DNA of 64,000 nt from Leptospira sp. GIMC2001. Its GTDB lineage: Bacteria > Spirochaetota > Leptospiria > Leptospirales > Leptospiraceae. The position numbers and the translations under genes were made by a program. Under the pieces are notes generated by a model that ran no database searches, was not told the DNA's origin, and worked only from the letters and a program-made list of their open reading frames with translations. The stretch lies in contig NZ_CP115468.1 of NCBI RefSeq assembly GCF_028462125.1, positions 2,137,097-2,201,096 of the forward strand, given 5' to 3'. Shown piece after piece: positions 49,013-59,673 of this stretch (the stretch's first letter is position 1; every line of letters begins with the position of its first letter).

Positions 49013-49969
49013 TTGGAAGAATTCTCAGTTACACATTACCCAGTTCTTGCTAAAGAAATAATTGATACGTATTTGGATAATTTTGCCCAAGATCGACCTC
49101 TTAGATTTATTGATGGAACAGGGGGAGAAGGAGGACATGTTCTCGAAGTTCTCAACGCTTTTCCTACATCAGAAATTCTCGTATTAGATAGAGATCCAAT
49201 CATGCTATCAAGAATTGAATCGAGAATCCCTGATAAAAAAAATATTACAACAAAATTGCTAAATTATTCTGAACTTACCTCGGAGGACTTGAAAGAGAGA
49301 GGCTGGGAGAACGGGCTTGCCGATGGAATATTATTAGATCTTGGGATTTCCACTTTTCATATCATTGAATCAGGAAGAGGGTTTAGTTTTCGCGGCACAG
49401 AACCCTTAGATATGCGATTGGATCAGAGCCTATCTGGACGAGAAAACAGTGCAGCTGATTTGGTGAACAATTATCCAGCAAAAGAATTGGAAAGAATTTT
49501 CTATGAATTTGGCGAAGAGCGATGGACCAAAAAAATTGTAGAAAGAATCATCGAAAAAAGAAAAAACAATCCAATAGAAAGCAATTATGATTTAGCAAAA
49601 ATTGTAGAATCTGCAATTCCTCGAAAATTCTGGCCGCCTAAATCTCATCCAGCTTTTAGAGTTTTTCAAGCTTTAAGAATAGAAGTAAATCAAGAACTAG
49701 AACACCTCAAGAAAGCTGTATCGCAACTTCCTTTTCTACTGAATCCAAAAGGAATCATTCAAATAATTAGTTTTCATTCTCTGGAAGATAGAATTGTTAA
49801 GCACGAATTTCGTAATATCATTCAAACCAAGGATGACTTTCGGTTTATTTATAAAAAGCCAGTTTTACCAAGCGAGCTTGAAATCGAAAAGAATCCACCT
49901 TCTAGATCAGCAAAATTACGGGCAATTCAGAGATCTTCCGATACTAAAAAATATAAGGCCGGAAAATGA
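49013..49969 (+). CDS. rsmH: 16S rRNA m4C1402 methyltransferase
   Basis: A 318-residue protein (MraW) with VTHYPVLAKEIIDTYLDN, IDGTGGEGGHVLEVL (SAM loop), GILLDLGISTFHIIESGRGF, LDMRLDQSLSG and HPAFRVFQALRIEVNQEL. It methylates the ribosomal P site and traditionally opens the mra/mur cluster. The start is TTG; there is no ATG in frame before the conserved N-terminus. It overlaps ftsL by ATGA. Confidence 0.95.
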   Translation: MEEFSVTHYPVLAKEIIDTYLDNFAQDRPLRFIDGTGGEGGHVLEVLNAFPTSEILVLDRDPIMLSRIESRIPDKKNITTKLLNYSELTSEDLKERGWENGLADGILLDLGISTFHIIESGRGFSFRGTEPLDMRLDQSLSGRENSAADLVNNYPAKELERIFYEFGEERWTKKIVERIIEKRKNNPIESNYDLAKIVESAIPRKFWPPKSHPAFRVFQALRIEVNQELEHLKKAVSQLPFLLNPKGIIQIISFHSLEDRIVKHEFRNIIQTKDDFRFIYKKPVLPSELEIEKNPPSRSAKLRAIQRSSDTKKYKAGK

Positions 49970-50283
49970 TCGAGTGGACATGGATTGATTTAAAAAATAA
50001 TCTAAAATTAATGATATTCCCGAGCTTATTCGGATTTCTTTTCTTTCTGAATGTTTGGCAATCCACCGAGTATAATAGAATAAAAAGAGAAATTCAAAAG
50101 GTTATCTCAGCCAAGGAAAGCCTAACGAAAAAAAATGAAGAATTGAAAATTTCGATTCTTACCGAGTCCTCATCAGAAAAGGTGGATAGAATTTTTGAAA
50201 GGAATTATAGAGAAGTTCAACCTGGAGAGAAATGGAAAATCCAGACGCTCATACTTCCGTCGAACAAAGAGCTTAAGAAATAA
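49966..50283 (+). CDS. ftsL: FtsL-like small division protein
   Basis: A 105-residue bitopic protein: a short cytoplasmic head, one membrane helix (about residues 15-31, MIFPSLFGFLFFLNVW) and a coiled-coil segment (IKREIQKVISAKESLTKKNE) ending in a short polar tail. Sequence is barely conserved in this family, so the call depends on size, topology and the position between rsmH and murE. It overlaps rsmH by ATGA, and its stop shares one base with the murE start (TAATG). ftsI, which normally comes next, is missing. Confidence 0.7.
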   Translation: MIEWTWIDLKNNLKLMIFPSLFGFLFFLNVWQSTEYNRIKREIQKVISAKESLTKKNEELKISILTESSSEKVDRIFERNYREVQPGEKWKIQTLILPSNKELKK

Positions 50284-51809
50284 TGCAAATATCTAGTCTT
50301 CTCAATAATTTTCCCACATTACGCTTAGCTAAAGGAAGCAAAGATTCAGATATTGGGTATATTTGGACTGACTCCAGATTAATCGAAAAGAAAGATATTT
50401 TTCTAATCGATGACAATAACTGTAAAATCGAACATTTCCAGAATGCAATAGACAATGGATCAACTACTTGTATTGCCTACAAAGGTTCAAAATTTTTAGA
50501 TGAAGCAATAAATTATTTCCCAACAGTAATTGAATCTGAAGAATTAATTTTATCTATTCATGGTGATATTGCTTCATTTCTTCTTGGACATCCATCAAAA
50601 AACCTAAAGATCTTCGCAGTAACTGGAACAAATGGTAAAACTTCAGTAACTCATATACTCTATCATTTCTCTATGACACTTGGTATTAAGTCTGGTGTGA
50701 TCGGAACTGTAAATGCAAGATTTGGAACCGAGACGATAGATACGGGATATACGACACCAGAACCCTCACTTCTACAAAAAATTCTAAGAGCAATGGTCGA
50801 TGACGAAATTGAATTTGTCTTCATGGAAGCAAGCTCTCATGGATTAAAACTTGGAAGGATGAACGGCGTCGAGATTGATGTAGCAATTTTTACTAACCTA
50901 ACAAAGGATCATCTAGACTTTCACAAAACTATGGATGATTATTTATTGAGTAAATTTCAATTATTTGTGTTGTTGGAAAAAAGTTCCAAAAAAGATAAAT
51001 ATGGAATCGTGTATAAAGACGCATCTGGTGGATCGGAAATAGCCAAACTTCTGGCTGATAGGTCAATGAAAACTCCGATTTCTTATATAGGAAAAGGCGA
51101 AGAATTTCAATTCATGAATACTACATTGGGAATTAAGGGTTCCGACTTCCTTTTTTGTCATTCTATTCCAGAATCTACATTTCAAAGAACTCTTCGTATC
51201 AAGACCAATCTTTTGGGTGGATTCAATGTTATCAATTTATCTATCGCAATTGCCACTTGGATGAGCACTGATATTGCTCCAGAAAAACTTTCTTTTCTTT
51301 GCGAATATGTTCCTAGAATTCCCGGAAGATTTGACATCTATCATTCTTCAACTGGTGACAAACTTGCCGTTGTCGATTATGCACATACACCCGATGCTAT
51401 CCTAAACATCTTGCAGAGTTGTCGCGAAATGAAACCAACTTATCTCATTTGTCTATTCGGTTGTGGTGGAGATCGGGATCGTACAAAGCGTACGGAAATG
51501 GCGAAAATCGCTGAAGATAATTCAGATTTAGTAATTATAACTTCCGATAATCCACGTACCGAGTCACCTAGTCTTATTTTGGATGAGATTCAATCTGGAT
51601 TCTCAAAAGATTTCACATCATTTCAAAGAATTGAAGATCGCAGAGATGCCATTCGTTACGGTATTGAACAACTTCCAGCTGGCGGAATTCTAGCAGTATG
51701 TGGCAAAGGTCACGAAAATTATCAAATCATTGGAAAAGAAAAATTGTATTTTCATGACGGAGAGGAAGTTGAATTTGCTTTCAAGAATTTCGATCCTGAC
51801 CGAATGTAA
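50283..51809 (+). CDS. murE: UDP-MurNAc-tripeptide synthetase, meso-diaminopimelate type
   Basis: A 508-residue Mur ligase adding the third residue of the peptidoglycan stem peptide. The ATP loop is FAVTGTNGKTSVTHIL, and the central TTPEPSLLQ and EASSHGLKLGRM blocks are typical MurE. DNPR (near residue 423, in TSDNPRTESP) is the specificity motif for meso-diaminopimelate, so the wall is DAP-type. It follows ftsL with a one-base overlap and mraY follows 16 bp later. Confidence 0.96.
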   Translation: MQISSLLNNFPTLRLAKGSKDSDIGYIWTDSRLIEKKDIFLIDDNNCKIEHFQNAIDNGSTTCIAYKGSKFLDEAINYFPTVIESEELILSIHGDIASFLLGHPSKNLKIFAVTGTNGKTSVTHILYHFSMTLGIKSGVIGTVNARFGTETIDTGYTTPEPSLLQKILRAMVDDEIEFVFMEASSHGLKLGRMNGVEIDVAIFTNLTKDHLDFHKTMDDYLLSKFQLFVLLEKSSKKDKYGIVYKDASGGSEIAKLLADRSMKTPISYIGKGEEFQFMNTTLGIKGSDFLFCHSIPESTFQRTLRIKTNLLGGFNVINLSIAIATWMSTDIAPEKLSFLCEYVPRIPGRFDIYHSSTGDKLAVVDYAHTPDAILNILQSCREMKPTYLICLFGCGGDRDRTKRTEMAKIAEDNSDLVIITSDNPRTESPSLILDEIQSGFSKDFTSFQRIEDRRDAIRYGIEQLPAGGILAVCGKGHENYQIIGKEKLYFHDGEEVEFAFKNFDPDRM

Positions 51810-51825
51810 AAATTAAGGAAGAATT

Positions 51826-52938
51826 ATGTTTTATTGGATTTACGAAGCTTATGGCGATGAATACGGACTTTTAAGAATTTTCAGCTATGTAACTTTTCGA
51901 GCTCTTGCTGCTGGATTGATTTCTATGTTTTTTAGTTTTTTTCTAGGTAAGAGGATCATTAATTTTCTCTATCAATTAAAATTCAAAGAAACCGTTAGAA
52001 ACGATGGTCCAAAATCTCATGAATCCAAAACCGGAACTCCAACGATGGGTGGACTAATGATTATTATATCCCTTAGCATATCGGTGATTCTATGGGGTAA
52101 TCTAAATAATTTGAATCTGGTATTGCTTTTCATTATGAGTTTAGGATTCTGTGCTCTTGGATTTGGTGATGATTACATGAAAGCGATCATGAAAGTGAAG
52201 GGAGGTATGAGAGCGAGAACTAAATTTCTTATCTCAATTATTCTTTCCCTTATTTTCGTTTATACATATTATAATATTACAGGTAAAGCAAATCCGAATA
52301 TTCAAAAAGGTATAGTTTTTGAAATAACTGATTTATTTTTGCCTTTTATCAAAGGGAGCGTTCTTAGCCTGGGATGGATTGCAATACCTTTTGCAATTTT
52401 GGTTGTGATTGGAACATCTCATGCTGTCAACCTAACTGATGGTTTAGATGGATTGGCAACTGGGACGATGCTTTTCCCAACCATTACGTTTGGAATTATT
52501 GCCTATGTATCAGGAACTCCCGTTACTGCGAACTATCTTAATATTCCTTATCTTCCTGGGGCACATGAATACTCAGTATTTTTGTCTGCGCTAGCTGGAT
52601 CTCTCATTGGTTTTCTATGGTTTAACTCTCATCCGGCGCAAGTCTTTATGGGGGACACTGGCTCCTTGTTCTTAGGTGCTACACTCGGAATGGTTGCCAT
52701 TATGTTAAAAAAAGAAATTCTTCTAATCATCTTAGGTGGGGTTTTCGTAATTGAAGCGCTTAGTGTGATCCTGCAAGTAGGGTCATTCAAGCTGAGAGGA
52801 AAAAGAATTTTTCGAATGAGTCCGATCCATCACCATTTTGAATTGATGGGAATCCCGGAAGAAAAAATCGTGATTCGTTTCTGGATTGTTGGAATATTAC
52901 TTGCTCTCATTTCCTTGTCATCACTAAAAATCCAATGA
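51826..52938 (+). CDS. mraY: Phospho-MurNAc-pentapeptide translocase
   Basis: A 370-residue polytopic membrane enzyme making lipid I. Visible motifs are [29 protein letters not shown] (DDY), [24 protein letters not shown] and [12 protein letters not shown] (the catalytic His cluster), all in canonical order across about ten helices. AAGGAAG precedes the ATG. Its stop overlaps the ftsW start by ATGA. murD, which usually separates mraY and ftsW, is absent. Confidence 0.97.
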   Translation: MFYWIYEAYGDEYGLLRIFSYVTFRALAAGLISMFFSFFLGKRIINFLYQLKFKETVRNDGPKSHESKTGTPTMGGLMIIISLSISVILWGNLNNLNLVLLFIMSLGFCALGFGDDYMKAIMKVKGGMRARTKFLISIILSLIFVYTYYNITGKANPNIQKGIVFEITDLFLPFIKGSVLSLGWIAIPFAILVVIGTSHAVNLTDGLDGLATGTMLFPTITFGIIAYVSGTPVTANYLNIPYLPGAHEYSVFLSALAGSLIGFLWFNSHPAQVFMGDTGSLFLGATLGMVAIMLKKEILLIILGGVFVIEALSVILQVGSFKLRGKRIFRMSPIHHHFELMGIPEEKIVIRFWIVGILLALISLSSLKIQ

Positions 52939-54062
52939 AGTGGCTTGCGATAGCTAAATCCAAAGAAGATGAAATAATAAAAATTATTATTTTCACTCTT
53001 GCTTTGGTCGGAATTGGCGTGATGTATTCTGCATCTCACTATTCCGCAGAACGAGACTTTGATGATCCTGCTTTTTTCTTAAAGAGACAATTCTTATGGC
53101 TTATCGCAGGTTTTATTGTTTTTTTTATCATTTCAAAAGTAGATTTTCTAGTATGGGAATCTATGAGTCTTTATTTTTGCTTGGTTTCTATTTTTCTTCT
53201 TATCCTTGTATTTATACCGGGTATTGGAAAATCAGTTGGGACTTTTTATGGAAGAAATTTCAATCGATGGATAGGTATCGGACCTTTTCAGATCCAACCC
53301 TCTGAGTTTTCTAAGATCACAGTTATCATTTATCTAGCCGCAATATTTAAAGATATTTCTTTACAATCAAATTTCAATTGGAAGAAGATGATTACACCTG
53401 TCATCTTGGTCGGATCCATTTTACTTTTGATAATACTTGAACCTTCATTCGGAACAACCATGGAAATACTTTTTGTTATATTTGGTTTAGTATTTATTTC
53501 CGGTTTTTCCATGAGAAGATTGTTCTTACTTGGATTTTCTTTGATACCATTGGTTTATGTTTTGATCGACCGAGTTGGATATAGAAGGAAAAGAATAGAC
53601 ATCTGGCTAGATCCTTATAGCTACCGATACGAAGAGGGTCATCAACTTGTATCATCATACCAAGCCTTCCAATCAGGTGGTTGGATTGGAAATGATATTT
53701 CATCTGGATATTCCCATAGATATCTTCCATATGCATATACGGATTTTATAGTATCGCCATTTTTTGAAGACTATGGCATGATTGGTTTTTTAATTTTCTG
53801 GGGACTCATTGTGTTTTTCATAGTCAGGACGTTTATGCTATTGGAAAGGGTGAATGATCGTTTCGGATTTTATTTGGGTTCTGGAATAATTTCTGTACTT
53901 GCGATCCAATTTCTAATGAATCTTTTTGTGGTGACTGGTCTTCTCCCAGTTACTGGAGTATCCTTACCTTTCTTTAGCTATGGAGGATCATCTTTGATTA
54001 CTGTATTTATACTCTGTGGAATACTTGTAAATATTACAAGACGTGAGAATCTGGAATCATGA
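52935..54062 (+). CDS. ftsW: FtsW/RodA-family SEDS glycosyltransferase
   Basis: A 375-residue SEDS protein with about ten membrane helices. [20 protein letters not shown] is the signature first periplasmic-side block; [34 protein letters not shown] and [20 protein letters not shown] are the catalytic and pore regions. It polymerises lipid II at the septum. The position between mraY and murG makes FtsW more likely than RodA. ATGA overlaps link it to both neighbours. Confidence 0.94.
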   Translation: MKWLAIAKSKEDEIIKIIIFTLALVGIGVMYSASHYSAERDFDDPAFFLKRQFLWLIAGFIVFFIISKVDFLVWESMSLYFCLVSIFLLILVFIPGIGKSVGTFYGRNFNRWIGIGPFQIQPSEFSKITVIIYLAAIFKDISLQSNFNWKKMITPVILVGSILLLIILEPSFGTTMEILFVIFGLVFISGFSMRRLFLLGFSLIPLVYVLIDRVGYRRKRIDIWLDPYSYRYEEGHQLVSSYQAFQSGGWIGNDISSGYSHRYLPYAYTDFIVSPFFEDYGMIGFLIFWGLIVFFIVRTFMLLERVNDRFGFYLGSGIISVLAIQFLMNLFVVTGLLPVTGVSLPFFSYGGSSLITVFILCGILVNITRRENLES

Positions 54063-55129
54063 GAAACATTATCATAGCAGCAGGCGGAACCGGCGGACAT
54101 ATCTCACCAGGGATTGCTCTGATTGAAGAAATTCAAAAATCTGCGAAACACTATGCAATTGAAAATTTTTATTTACATAGTCCTTTTCGAAATCGAGACA
54201 ATCCTGATCTAAAACAAGCCAATTGTCCAATTGTATGGCATAATTTATTGCAGTTCAAAATGTATCTTGCTCCGATTTTTCCTTTTTTGTTTATTTATCA
54301 ATTTATTTTAACCATTTTCAGATTTCAAAAAAGAAATATAACAACGATTATAGGTATGGGTGGATATACAAGTGTCTTAGCGATAGTTTATGGAATCCTT
54401 TTCCGAAAGGAAGTTTTTCTTTGTGAACAAAATTGTGTTCCCGGAAGAATCACCAGGTTTTTCTGGAAAAAAGTAACAAAAATTGCAATTAGTTTCCCAC
54501 TAAAAGATACGATTCCAGATGGAGTTAGATTCAGCATATTAGGTAATCCTATTAGATCGGCAGTTCTTCCAAAAACTCCCGGACTCAAAAACCAGATTTT
54601 CTCAGATAAAAATCAAATGAACATTCTCGTGTTAGGTGGTTCACAAGGAGCAAGGCAAATCAATCAAATGGTTCAGGCTGCAATGAATGATGGCTTCATA
54701 CAAAAACACTTTAGATTTCGAGTTTTAACAGGAACAAATTTGTATGAAGAATTTAAAAAATCATCCGCTGGAGTTGAAGCAATATCTTACTCAACAGACA
54801 TGCGATCCCATTATGAATGGGCAGATTTGGTCATTGCAAGGTCAGGTGCTGGAGTTGTCGCCGAATGTACGGCTCACGCACTTCCTATGATTCTAATTCC
54901 TTATCCTTTCGCTAAAGACAATCATCAATTAGCCAACGCTGAATATTTTCAATCAGAAGGTGCATGTATCTTGATTGATACGACCAGTTCAGAAGGTTCC
55001 TATCTAATTGATACATTAAATAATTTATGGAATAATCAAAAGCAAATATTAGAAATGTCGAAAGCCTCATTGGAACTGGCAAGATTGAATTCAGCTCATG
55101 ATACTTTACAATACTTCTTCCATGAATAG
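54059..55129 (+). CDS. murG: UDP-GlcNAc:lipid I transferase
   Basis: A 356-residue GT-B enzyme making lipid II at the inner membrane. IIAAGGTGGHISPGIALIEE is the acceptor-side glycine loop; IGMGGYTSVLA, EQNCVPGRITRFF, LVLGGSQGARQIN and ARSGAGVVAECTAHALPMIL follow, with PYPFAKDNHQLANAEYF near the donor site. Length and order are standard. It overlaps ftsW by ATGA and murC by 8 bp. Confidence 0.96.
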   Translation: MRNIIIAAGGTGGHISPGIALIEEIQKSAKHYAIENFYLHSPFRNRDNPDLKQANCPIVWHNLLQFKMYLAPIFPFLFIYQFILTIFRFQKRNITTIIGMGGYTSVLAIVYGILFRKEVFLCEQNCVPGRITRFFWKKVTKIAISFPLKDTIPDGVRFSILGNPIRSAVLPKTPGLKNQIFSDKNQMNILVLGGSQGARQINQMVQAAMNDGFIQKHFRFRVLTGTNLYEEFKKSSAGVEAISYSTDMRSHYEWADLVIARSGAGVVAECTAHALPMILIPYPFAKDNHQLANAEYFQSEGACILIDTTSSEGSYLIDTLNNLWNNQKQILEMSKASLELARLNSAHDTLQYFFHE

Positions 55130-56540
55130 TTACAAATCCTGTTTTGTTTTAGGAATTGGTGGATCGGGAATGTCAAGCCTCGCTCATATTCTCATCGATA
55201 GAGGAATTCAAACTATCGGATATGATAAAGGAAGCAATAAACAAACAAGTCAACTAGTTGATAGAGGTATACTTTTCTTTCAGACAGCGGATGCATTTAT
55301 CGAATCGGGAGTTGTTCCTGAAATGGCAGTTCATTCATCTGCAATCAAGGATCATCCATTATTGGATTGGTTGCGGGATAAAGGAATTCCCATTTTTCAT
55401 CGATCCGAAGTTATGCATTCCTTCTTTGCAGAGAAAATGACAATCTCCATTGCAGGCTCTCATGGAAAAACTACCACGACAGCTATGGTAAGTCAAATTT
55501 TTTTAGATCTAAATTTGGATCCTTCCATAATGATTGGAGGAGAGACAGATATCCTAAATGGGCGAGGCGGAAGATGGGGGCAAGGTCCATACGGTGTTTA
55601 TGAATCAGATGAATCCGATGGCACTTTCCTAAATCACCTTGCTGATTATAGAATTCTAACGAATATAGATGATGACCATCTCGATCATTATATCAATCGC
55701 GATAATCTTACCGATTCATTTGCCAGTTATCTGAACACCAAAGATGGGAAAAAATCTATAGCTTATATTGGTGATTCTGGAATTTGCGAAGCATTAAAAA
55801 AAGATATTGATGTAACAAATATCATTCTTGTTGGAGAAAGAAGCGATTTCGAAATTCTAAAAAGTACGATACCACATTCATTGGATCAATTCCATCGTTT
55901 TAATTATATCGAAAAAGGATTTGATTCTTGGAAATTGATATCAGATGAAATTTCAATTTCTTACTCTGTACCTTTCTACGGAGATCATTATAGAATCAAT
56001 GCATCACTTGCAATAGCTTTGGGACTTGAACTGGGACTCGATCCTCAATCGATTCAAAACTCAATATCTAAATACAAGGGAGTGAAACGAAGAATGGAAG
56101 TCCTGGGCAGTTGCAATGGAGCAAGTATCATAGATGACTATGGACACCATCCAACGGAAGTAAAAGCTGTTCTCACGGGCTTCATGGAAGCCAAAGAAAA
56201 AGGGAATATCGATAGAGTTATTGTGATTTTTCAGCCGCATCGATTCACAAGAACTCAGAATTTATTTAAAGATTTTGCAAATGAATTAAAGATAGCAGAC
56301 AAAATTTTCATTCTTCCAATATATTCAGCCGGAGAAGAACCGATTAGCGGCGTCAGTTCTAACTTGATATTTGACGAACTGATACAATCCAAACCGGATA
56401 CTTGCTTGCTACAAGGTGATATCGATAAAGATTGTAAACAAATTCTTCCATTTTTACAGAACAACAACGTACTAATTACGTTAGGTGCTGGATCTGTAAG
56501 AAGCTGGGGTGAGCGACTAATAGAAAATTATTCAACTTAG
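55122..56540 (+). CDS. murC: UDP-MurNAc-L-alanine ligase
   Basis: A 472-residue Mur ligase attaching L-alanine to UDP-MurNAc. The N-terminal Rossmann loop is FVLGIGGSGMSSLAHILIDR, the ATP loop SIAGSHGKTTTTAMVSQ; ESDESDGTFL, NIDDDHLDHY and DYGHHPTEVKAV are the family motifs. ATG at 55122 overlaps the murG stop (ATGAATAG) and gives the usual N-terminus; an earlier ATG at 55098 would add eight residues. It is the last gene of the plus-strand cluster and overlaps convergent purK by 4 bp. Confidence 0.96.
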   Translation: MNSYKSCFVLGIGGSGMSSLAHILIDRGIQTIGYDKGSNKQTSQLVDRGILFFQTADAFIESGVVPEMAVHSSAIKDHPLLDWLRDKGIPIFHRSEVMHSFFAEKMTISIAGSHGKTTTTAMVSQIFLDLNLDPSIMIGGETDILNGRGGRWGQGPYGVYESDESDGTFLNHLADYRILTNIDDDHLDHYINRDNLTDSFASYLNTKDGKKSIAYIGDSGICEALKKDIDVTNIILVGERSDFEILKSTIPHSLDQFHRFNYIEKGFDSWKLISDEISISYSVPFYGDHYRINASLAIALGLELGLDPQSIQNSISKYKGVKRRMEVLGSCNGASIIDDYGHHPTEVKAVLTGFMEAKEKGNIDRVIVIFQPHRFTRTQNLFKDFANELKIADKIFILPIYSAGEEPISGVSSNLIFDELIQSKPDTCLLQGDIDKDCKQILPFLQNNNVLITLGAGSVRSWGERLIENYST

Positions 56541-57661
56541 ATAGTCCAAAATCTAGAATCAACTTCAGAGATTGGTCCAACAAAGTTTATATGACCCATT
56601 TTACGTCCAGGCTTGGCTTCATCTTTTTGATATAAATGTAGGTGGTAGCGTGAATCTAGGGACATCAAATCCATACATATATTGATTGAAGTATCATATT
56701 GATCTCCAAGAATATTTTTCATTATGCAAGGTTTCACCTGATTTGAATCAGGAAGTGTCTGTCCCGTTAAAACTCTCAGTTGCAATTCAAATTGTGAAAT
56801 ATTCGAAGCATCCATACTAAAATGCCCAGAATTGTGAGGTCTTGGTGCAAACTCATTAGCAACCAATTCCTCTCCTAGAACAAAAAATTCAATTCCGAAA
56901 ACTCCATAATAATTGATGCTTCTTCCTAACAAGGATGCATATTGAATTGCTTTATCGTGAATGGAATCCGAAATCTCTGCTGGAAACTTTGTTGTATCCA
57001 ATATATGATTTTTATGAAGATTCTCTCCCGGTGGAAAAATAAATTCTTTACCCGAAGAATCCCGTGCATAGATAACCGAAATTTCTTTCTCAAATGGAAA
57101 AACTTTCTCTAATATATAAGATAGATTATCATTCGGTGGATTGGTCTTCAAAAACTCAGTAAGTTCGGATGGCGCAGAAAATTTCCATTGGCCTTTCCCA
57201 TCGTAACCAAATCTTGTTGTCTTCAAAATAGCAGGAAAGCTAAACTCATTCCAATTCTCATTGCCTGTTCGAATTACAAGAAAAGGAACAGTAGGAATTC
57301 CAATTGATTGAAAATGCTCCTTTTCTAATATTCGATCTTGCGCAAGTAGAATACAAGATGGAGAGGGCATAAAGAAATTTGATCCGCGATTTCGTTCAAT
57401 TTCCAACAAGAATTTCAAACAATTTTCGGTGATATTCTCAAATTCAAAACTAACTGCGTCGACATTTTCAATAAATTTGCCTAACTTCTCAAAATCTTCA
57501 TAGTCTCCATTGATTGGAGATGCACCCACTTTGGAAGATGGTGAATCTTTTTCTTGGGAATAGACCAAGACATTATAACCCATTTTTGAAGCAGACTGCG
57601 TGAACATTCGACCTAATTGTCCAGAACCAAGTATTCCTAAATTTCTTTTCGGATAGATCAT
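56537..57661 (-). CDS. purK: N5-carboxyaminoimidazole ribonucleotide synthase
   Basis: A 374-residue ATP-grasp enzyme of purine synthesis, carboxylating aminoimidazole ribonucleotide. It starts [20 protein letters not shown] and has [15 protein letters not shown] (ATP-binding) and [20 protein letters not shown] (metal-binding and catalytic block), all diagnostic. Its start overlaps the purE stop by ATGA, the usual purE-purK pairing. Confidence 0.95.
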   Translation of the reverse strand: MIYPKRNLGILGSGQLGRMFTQSASKMGYNVLVYSQEKDSPSSKVGASPINGDYEDFEKLGKFIENVDAVSFEFENITENCLKFLLEIERNRGSNFFMPSPSCILLAQDRILEKEHFQSIGIPTVPFLVIRTGNENWNEFSFPAILKTTRFGYDGKGQWKFSAPSELTEFLKTNPPNDNLSYILEKVFPFEKEISVIYARDSSGKEFIFPPGENLHKNHILDTTKFPAEISDSIHDKAIQYASLLGRSINYYGVFGIEFFVLGEELVANEFAPRPHNSGHFSMDASNISQFELQLRVLTGQTLPDSNQVKPCIMKNILGDQYDTSINICMDLMSLDSRYHLHLYQKDEAKPGRKMGHINFVGPISEVDSRFWTI

Positions 57662-58158
57662 TCGATCATATCTCCCTCTTTGCTCAGAGCATCTAATGCT
57701 TGCTTGTTGGTAAATTTTTGCAATTGCGAAATGAGATTCTCATCAGTTAAAGATAGAATTCGAATAGCAAGAAGACCTGCATTGCCAGCACCTGCCGCAC
57801 CGATTGCGAGAGTTCCGACAGGAACACCTTTTGGCATTTGAACAATTGAATACAAACTATCAATCCCATTGAGAGCTTTAGATAAAACTGGAACACCTAA
57901 GACTGGAAGGTCTGTAAGCGATGCGATCATTCCTGGTAAATGTGCAGCTCCACCAGCTCCCGCTATAATCACTTTGATTCCTCTTGATCTTGCTGATTTT
58001 GCAAATTCAAACATAAGTTCTGGAGTTCGGTGAGCAGAAACTATTTTCTTTTCGTAAGGAATTCCAAATTCTTTGAGGTAGTTGCAGGCTTCCTTCATCG
58101 TATCCCAATCGGAATATGAACCCATTACAACTGATACTATTGGTGAAATCTTAGACAT
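57658..58158 (-). CDS. purE: N5-carboxyaminoimidazole ribonucleotide mutase
   Basis: A 166-residue class I PurE that moves the carboxyl group from N5 to C4. Diagnostic segments are [33 protein letters not shown] (catalytic His) and [23 protein letters not shown] at 58158 is taken; the frame reaches back two codons to a TTG at 58164. It follows murF by 6 bp and overlaps purK by four. Confidence 0.95.
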   Translation of the reverse strand: MSKISPIVSVVMGSYSDWDTMKEACNYLKEFGIPYEKKIVSAHRTPELMFEFAKSARSRGIKVIIAGAGGAAHLPGMIASLTDLPVLGVPVLSKALNGIDSLYSIVQMPKGVPVGTLAIGAAGAGNAGLLAIRILSLTDENLISQLQKFTNKQALDALSKEGDMIE

Positions 58159-58164
58159 AATCAA

Positions 58165-59610
58165 TTATTCATTTTTTGATTCAGTGGCAGCAAGGATTTT
58201 TTCAACGATCCTTTCCATTCGCATCGACCTAGATCCTTTCAAAAGAATGTAAGATCCTTGACCAACAAAATCTTGAATGTTTTGAATTATCTCTTGGATA
58301 TCATCATCAGAATCTTGATAATGTTTGGATATAATTCGATCTGGGGTAGATGTTCCAAGTTGTTTAGTTATGTGATTAAAACCATCACCAATCCATCGAG
58401 AATCTCTTCCGAAAGTAAATAGACCAGAAATTCCTAACTTACCAATAAATTTACCTAAATCTATATGGTAGCTTTTTGAATAATTTCCTAATTCTTTCAT
58501 ATCTCCGAGTACACAGTAGATGTTCTTTCCATCTGCAATTTGTTTTGCAGCTTCAATTGAAGACATCATGGATTCTGGATTCGCATTGTAACTATCATCA
58601 ATGAGTTGGTAGAAGGAACCGATCAATTTGAACCTGCCACCGACAGGTTGGTATTTTTGAATATTCTCAATCAAAATCGCTGGATCAATTCCAAGATCAA
58701 TTGCGACCGTAAAGACTCCAATGAGATTCGATAGAATTTTATCGCCTGGTTGATTCCAATCAAAATCAATATCTTTATAGGACAATTTGTACCCATTTTT
58801 GTGTTTCGATTTTATTGTAATCCCGATCGATTTCAAACTCCAAGGTTTTGTTAGTGAATATTGCTTTCTCGCTGATTTCTGAATAATCTTTGGAAATAAA
58901 ATATCTTCAGGATAGTATAGCCTAGAATCGGGTTTAGAGTTACGAATGATGTCCGATTTCTCCAATGCAATATTTTTAGGTGATTTTAGATTCTCAATAT
59001 GAGCCGATCCTACGTTTGTAATCATCGCCCAGTGCAATCCTGCAATTGATGTGAGTCTCGCAATCTCGCCTCGATGGTTCATTCCCATTTCTAATACAAC
59101 AATTTCTGTTCTATCCGTAATCCTAAATAGAGTGAAGGGAAGACCGATCTCATTATTGTAATTTTTTTCTGTTATAACAACTCTATCATCTCCGAAATGA
59201 GAGATCGCATATCCAAGAAGCTCTTTCGTTGTGGTTTTCCCACTAGAGCCAGTGATTCCAATTATAAAAGGAGCAAATCGATTTCTATGAAAACGCGCGA
59301 GATCGGCTAAGGCTTTCCAAGTATCTTCAACAAGAATCATTTTGTCATGATATTTTTTATCAATTTTTTGGATGATTGGATGATCTTTATTGCATAAAAA
59401 GCCGGCAGCATTCTTATTTAAAGCATCAAGGATAAAATCATGTCCATCACGTTCTGCAATCAAGGGGACAAAAAGTCCACCAGGCAAAATTTCAAGTGAT
59501 GAATTGGTAATAGAAGTAAACTCGATGTCCGATAAAGAAACCGGACTATCACCGCAAGAATTCAAAATCCTTCGAATTTTAGATATTGTGTAAGGAAATT
59601 TCTCGACCAA
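58165..59610 (-). CDS. murF: UDP-MurNAc-tripeptide:D-alanyl-D-alanine ligase
   Basis: A protein of about 481 residues, the Mur ligase that adds D-Ala-D-Ala. The ATP loop is IGITGSSGKTTTKELLGYAI; EKNYNNEIGLPFTLFRITD, VLEMGMNHRGEIARLTSIA, TNVGSAHIENL and DDSYNANPESMMSSIEA are MurF signatures. There is no ATG; two in-frame TTGs lie at 59616 and 59610, and the second has GAGGGG at a proper distance while the first abuts it. It leads a murF-purE-purK unit facing the mur cluster. Confidence 0.95.
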   Translation of the reverse strand: MVEKFPYTISKIRRILNSCGDSPVSLSDIEFTSITNSSLEILPGGLFVPLIAERDGHDFILDALNKNAAGFLCNKDHPIIQKIDKKYHDKMILVEDTWKALADLARFHRNRFAPFIIGITGSSGKTTTKELLGYAISHFGDDRVVITEKNYNNEIGLPFTLFRITDRTEIVVLEMGMNHRGEIARLTSIAGLHWAMITNVGSAHIENLKSPKNIALEKSDIIRNSKPDSRLYYPEDILFPKIIQKSARKQYSLTKPWSLKSIGITIKSKHKNGYKLSYKDIDFDWNQPGDKILSNLIGVFTVAIDLGIDPAILIENIQKYQPVGGRFKLIGSFYQLIDDSYNANPESMMSSIEAAKQIADGKNIYCVLGDMKELGNYSKSYHIDLGKFIGKLGISGLFTFGRDSRWIGDGFNHITKQLGTSTPDRIISKHYQDSDDDIQEIIQNIQDFVGQGSYILLKGSRSMRMERIVEKILAATESKNE

Positions 59611-59673
59611 TGACAACCCCTCGGCTCCATAGAAATTCCTTTGCTTGAAAATACGAATCTATAAATTGGGGAA

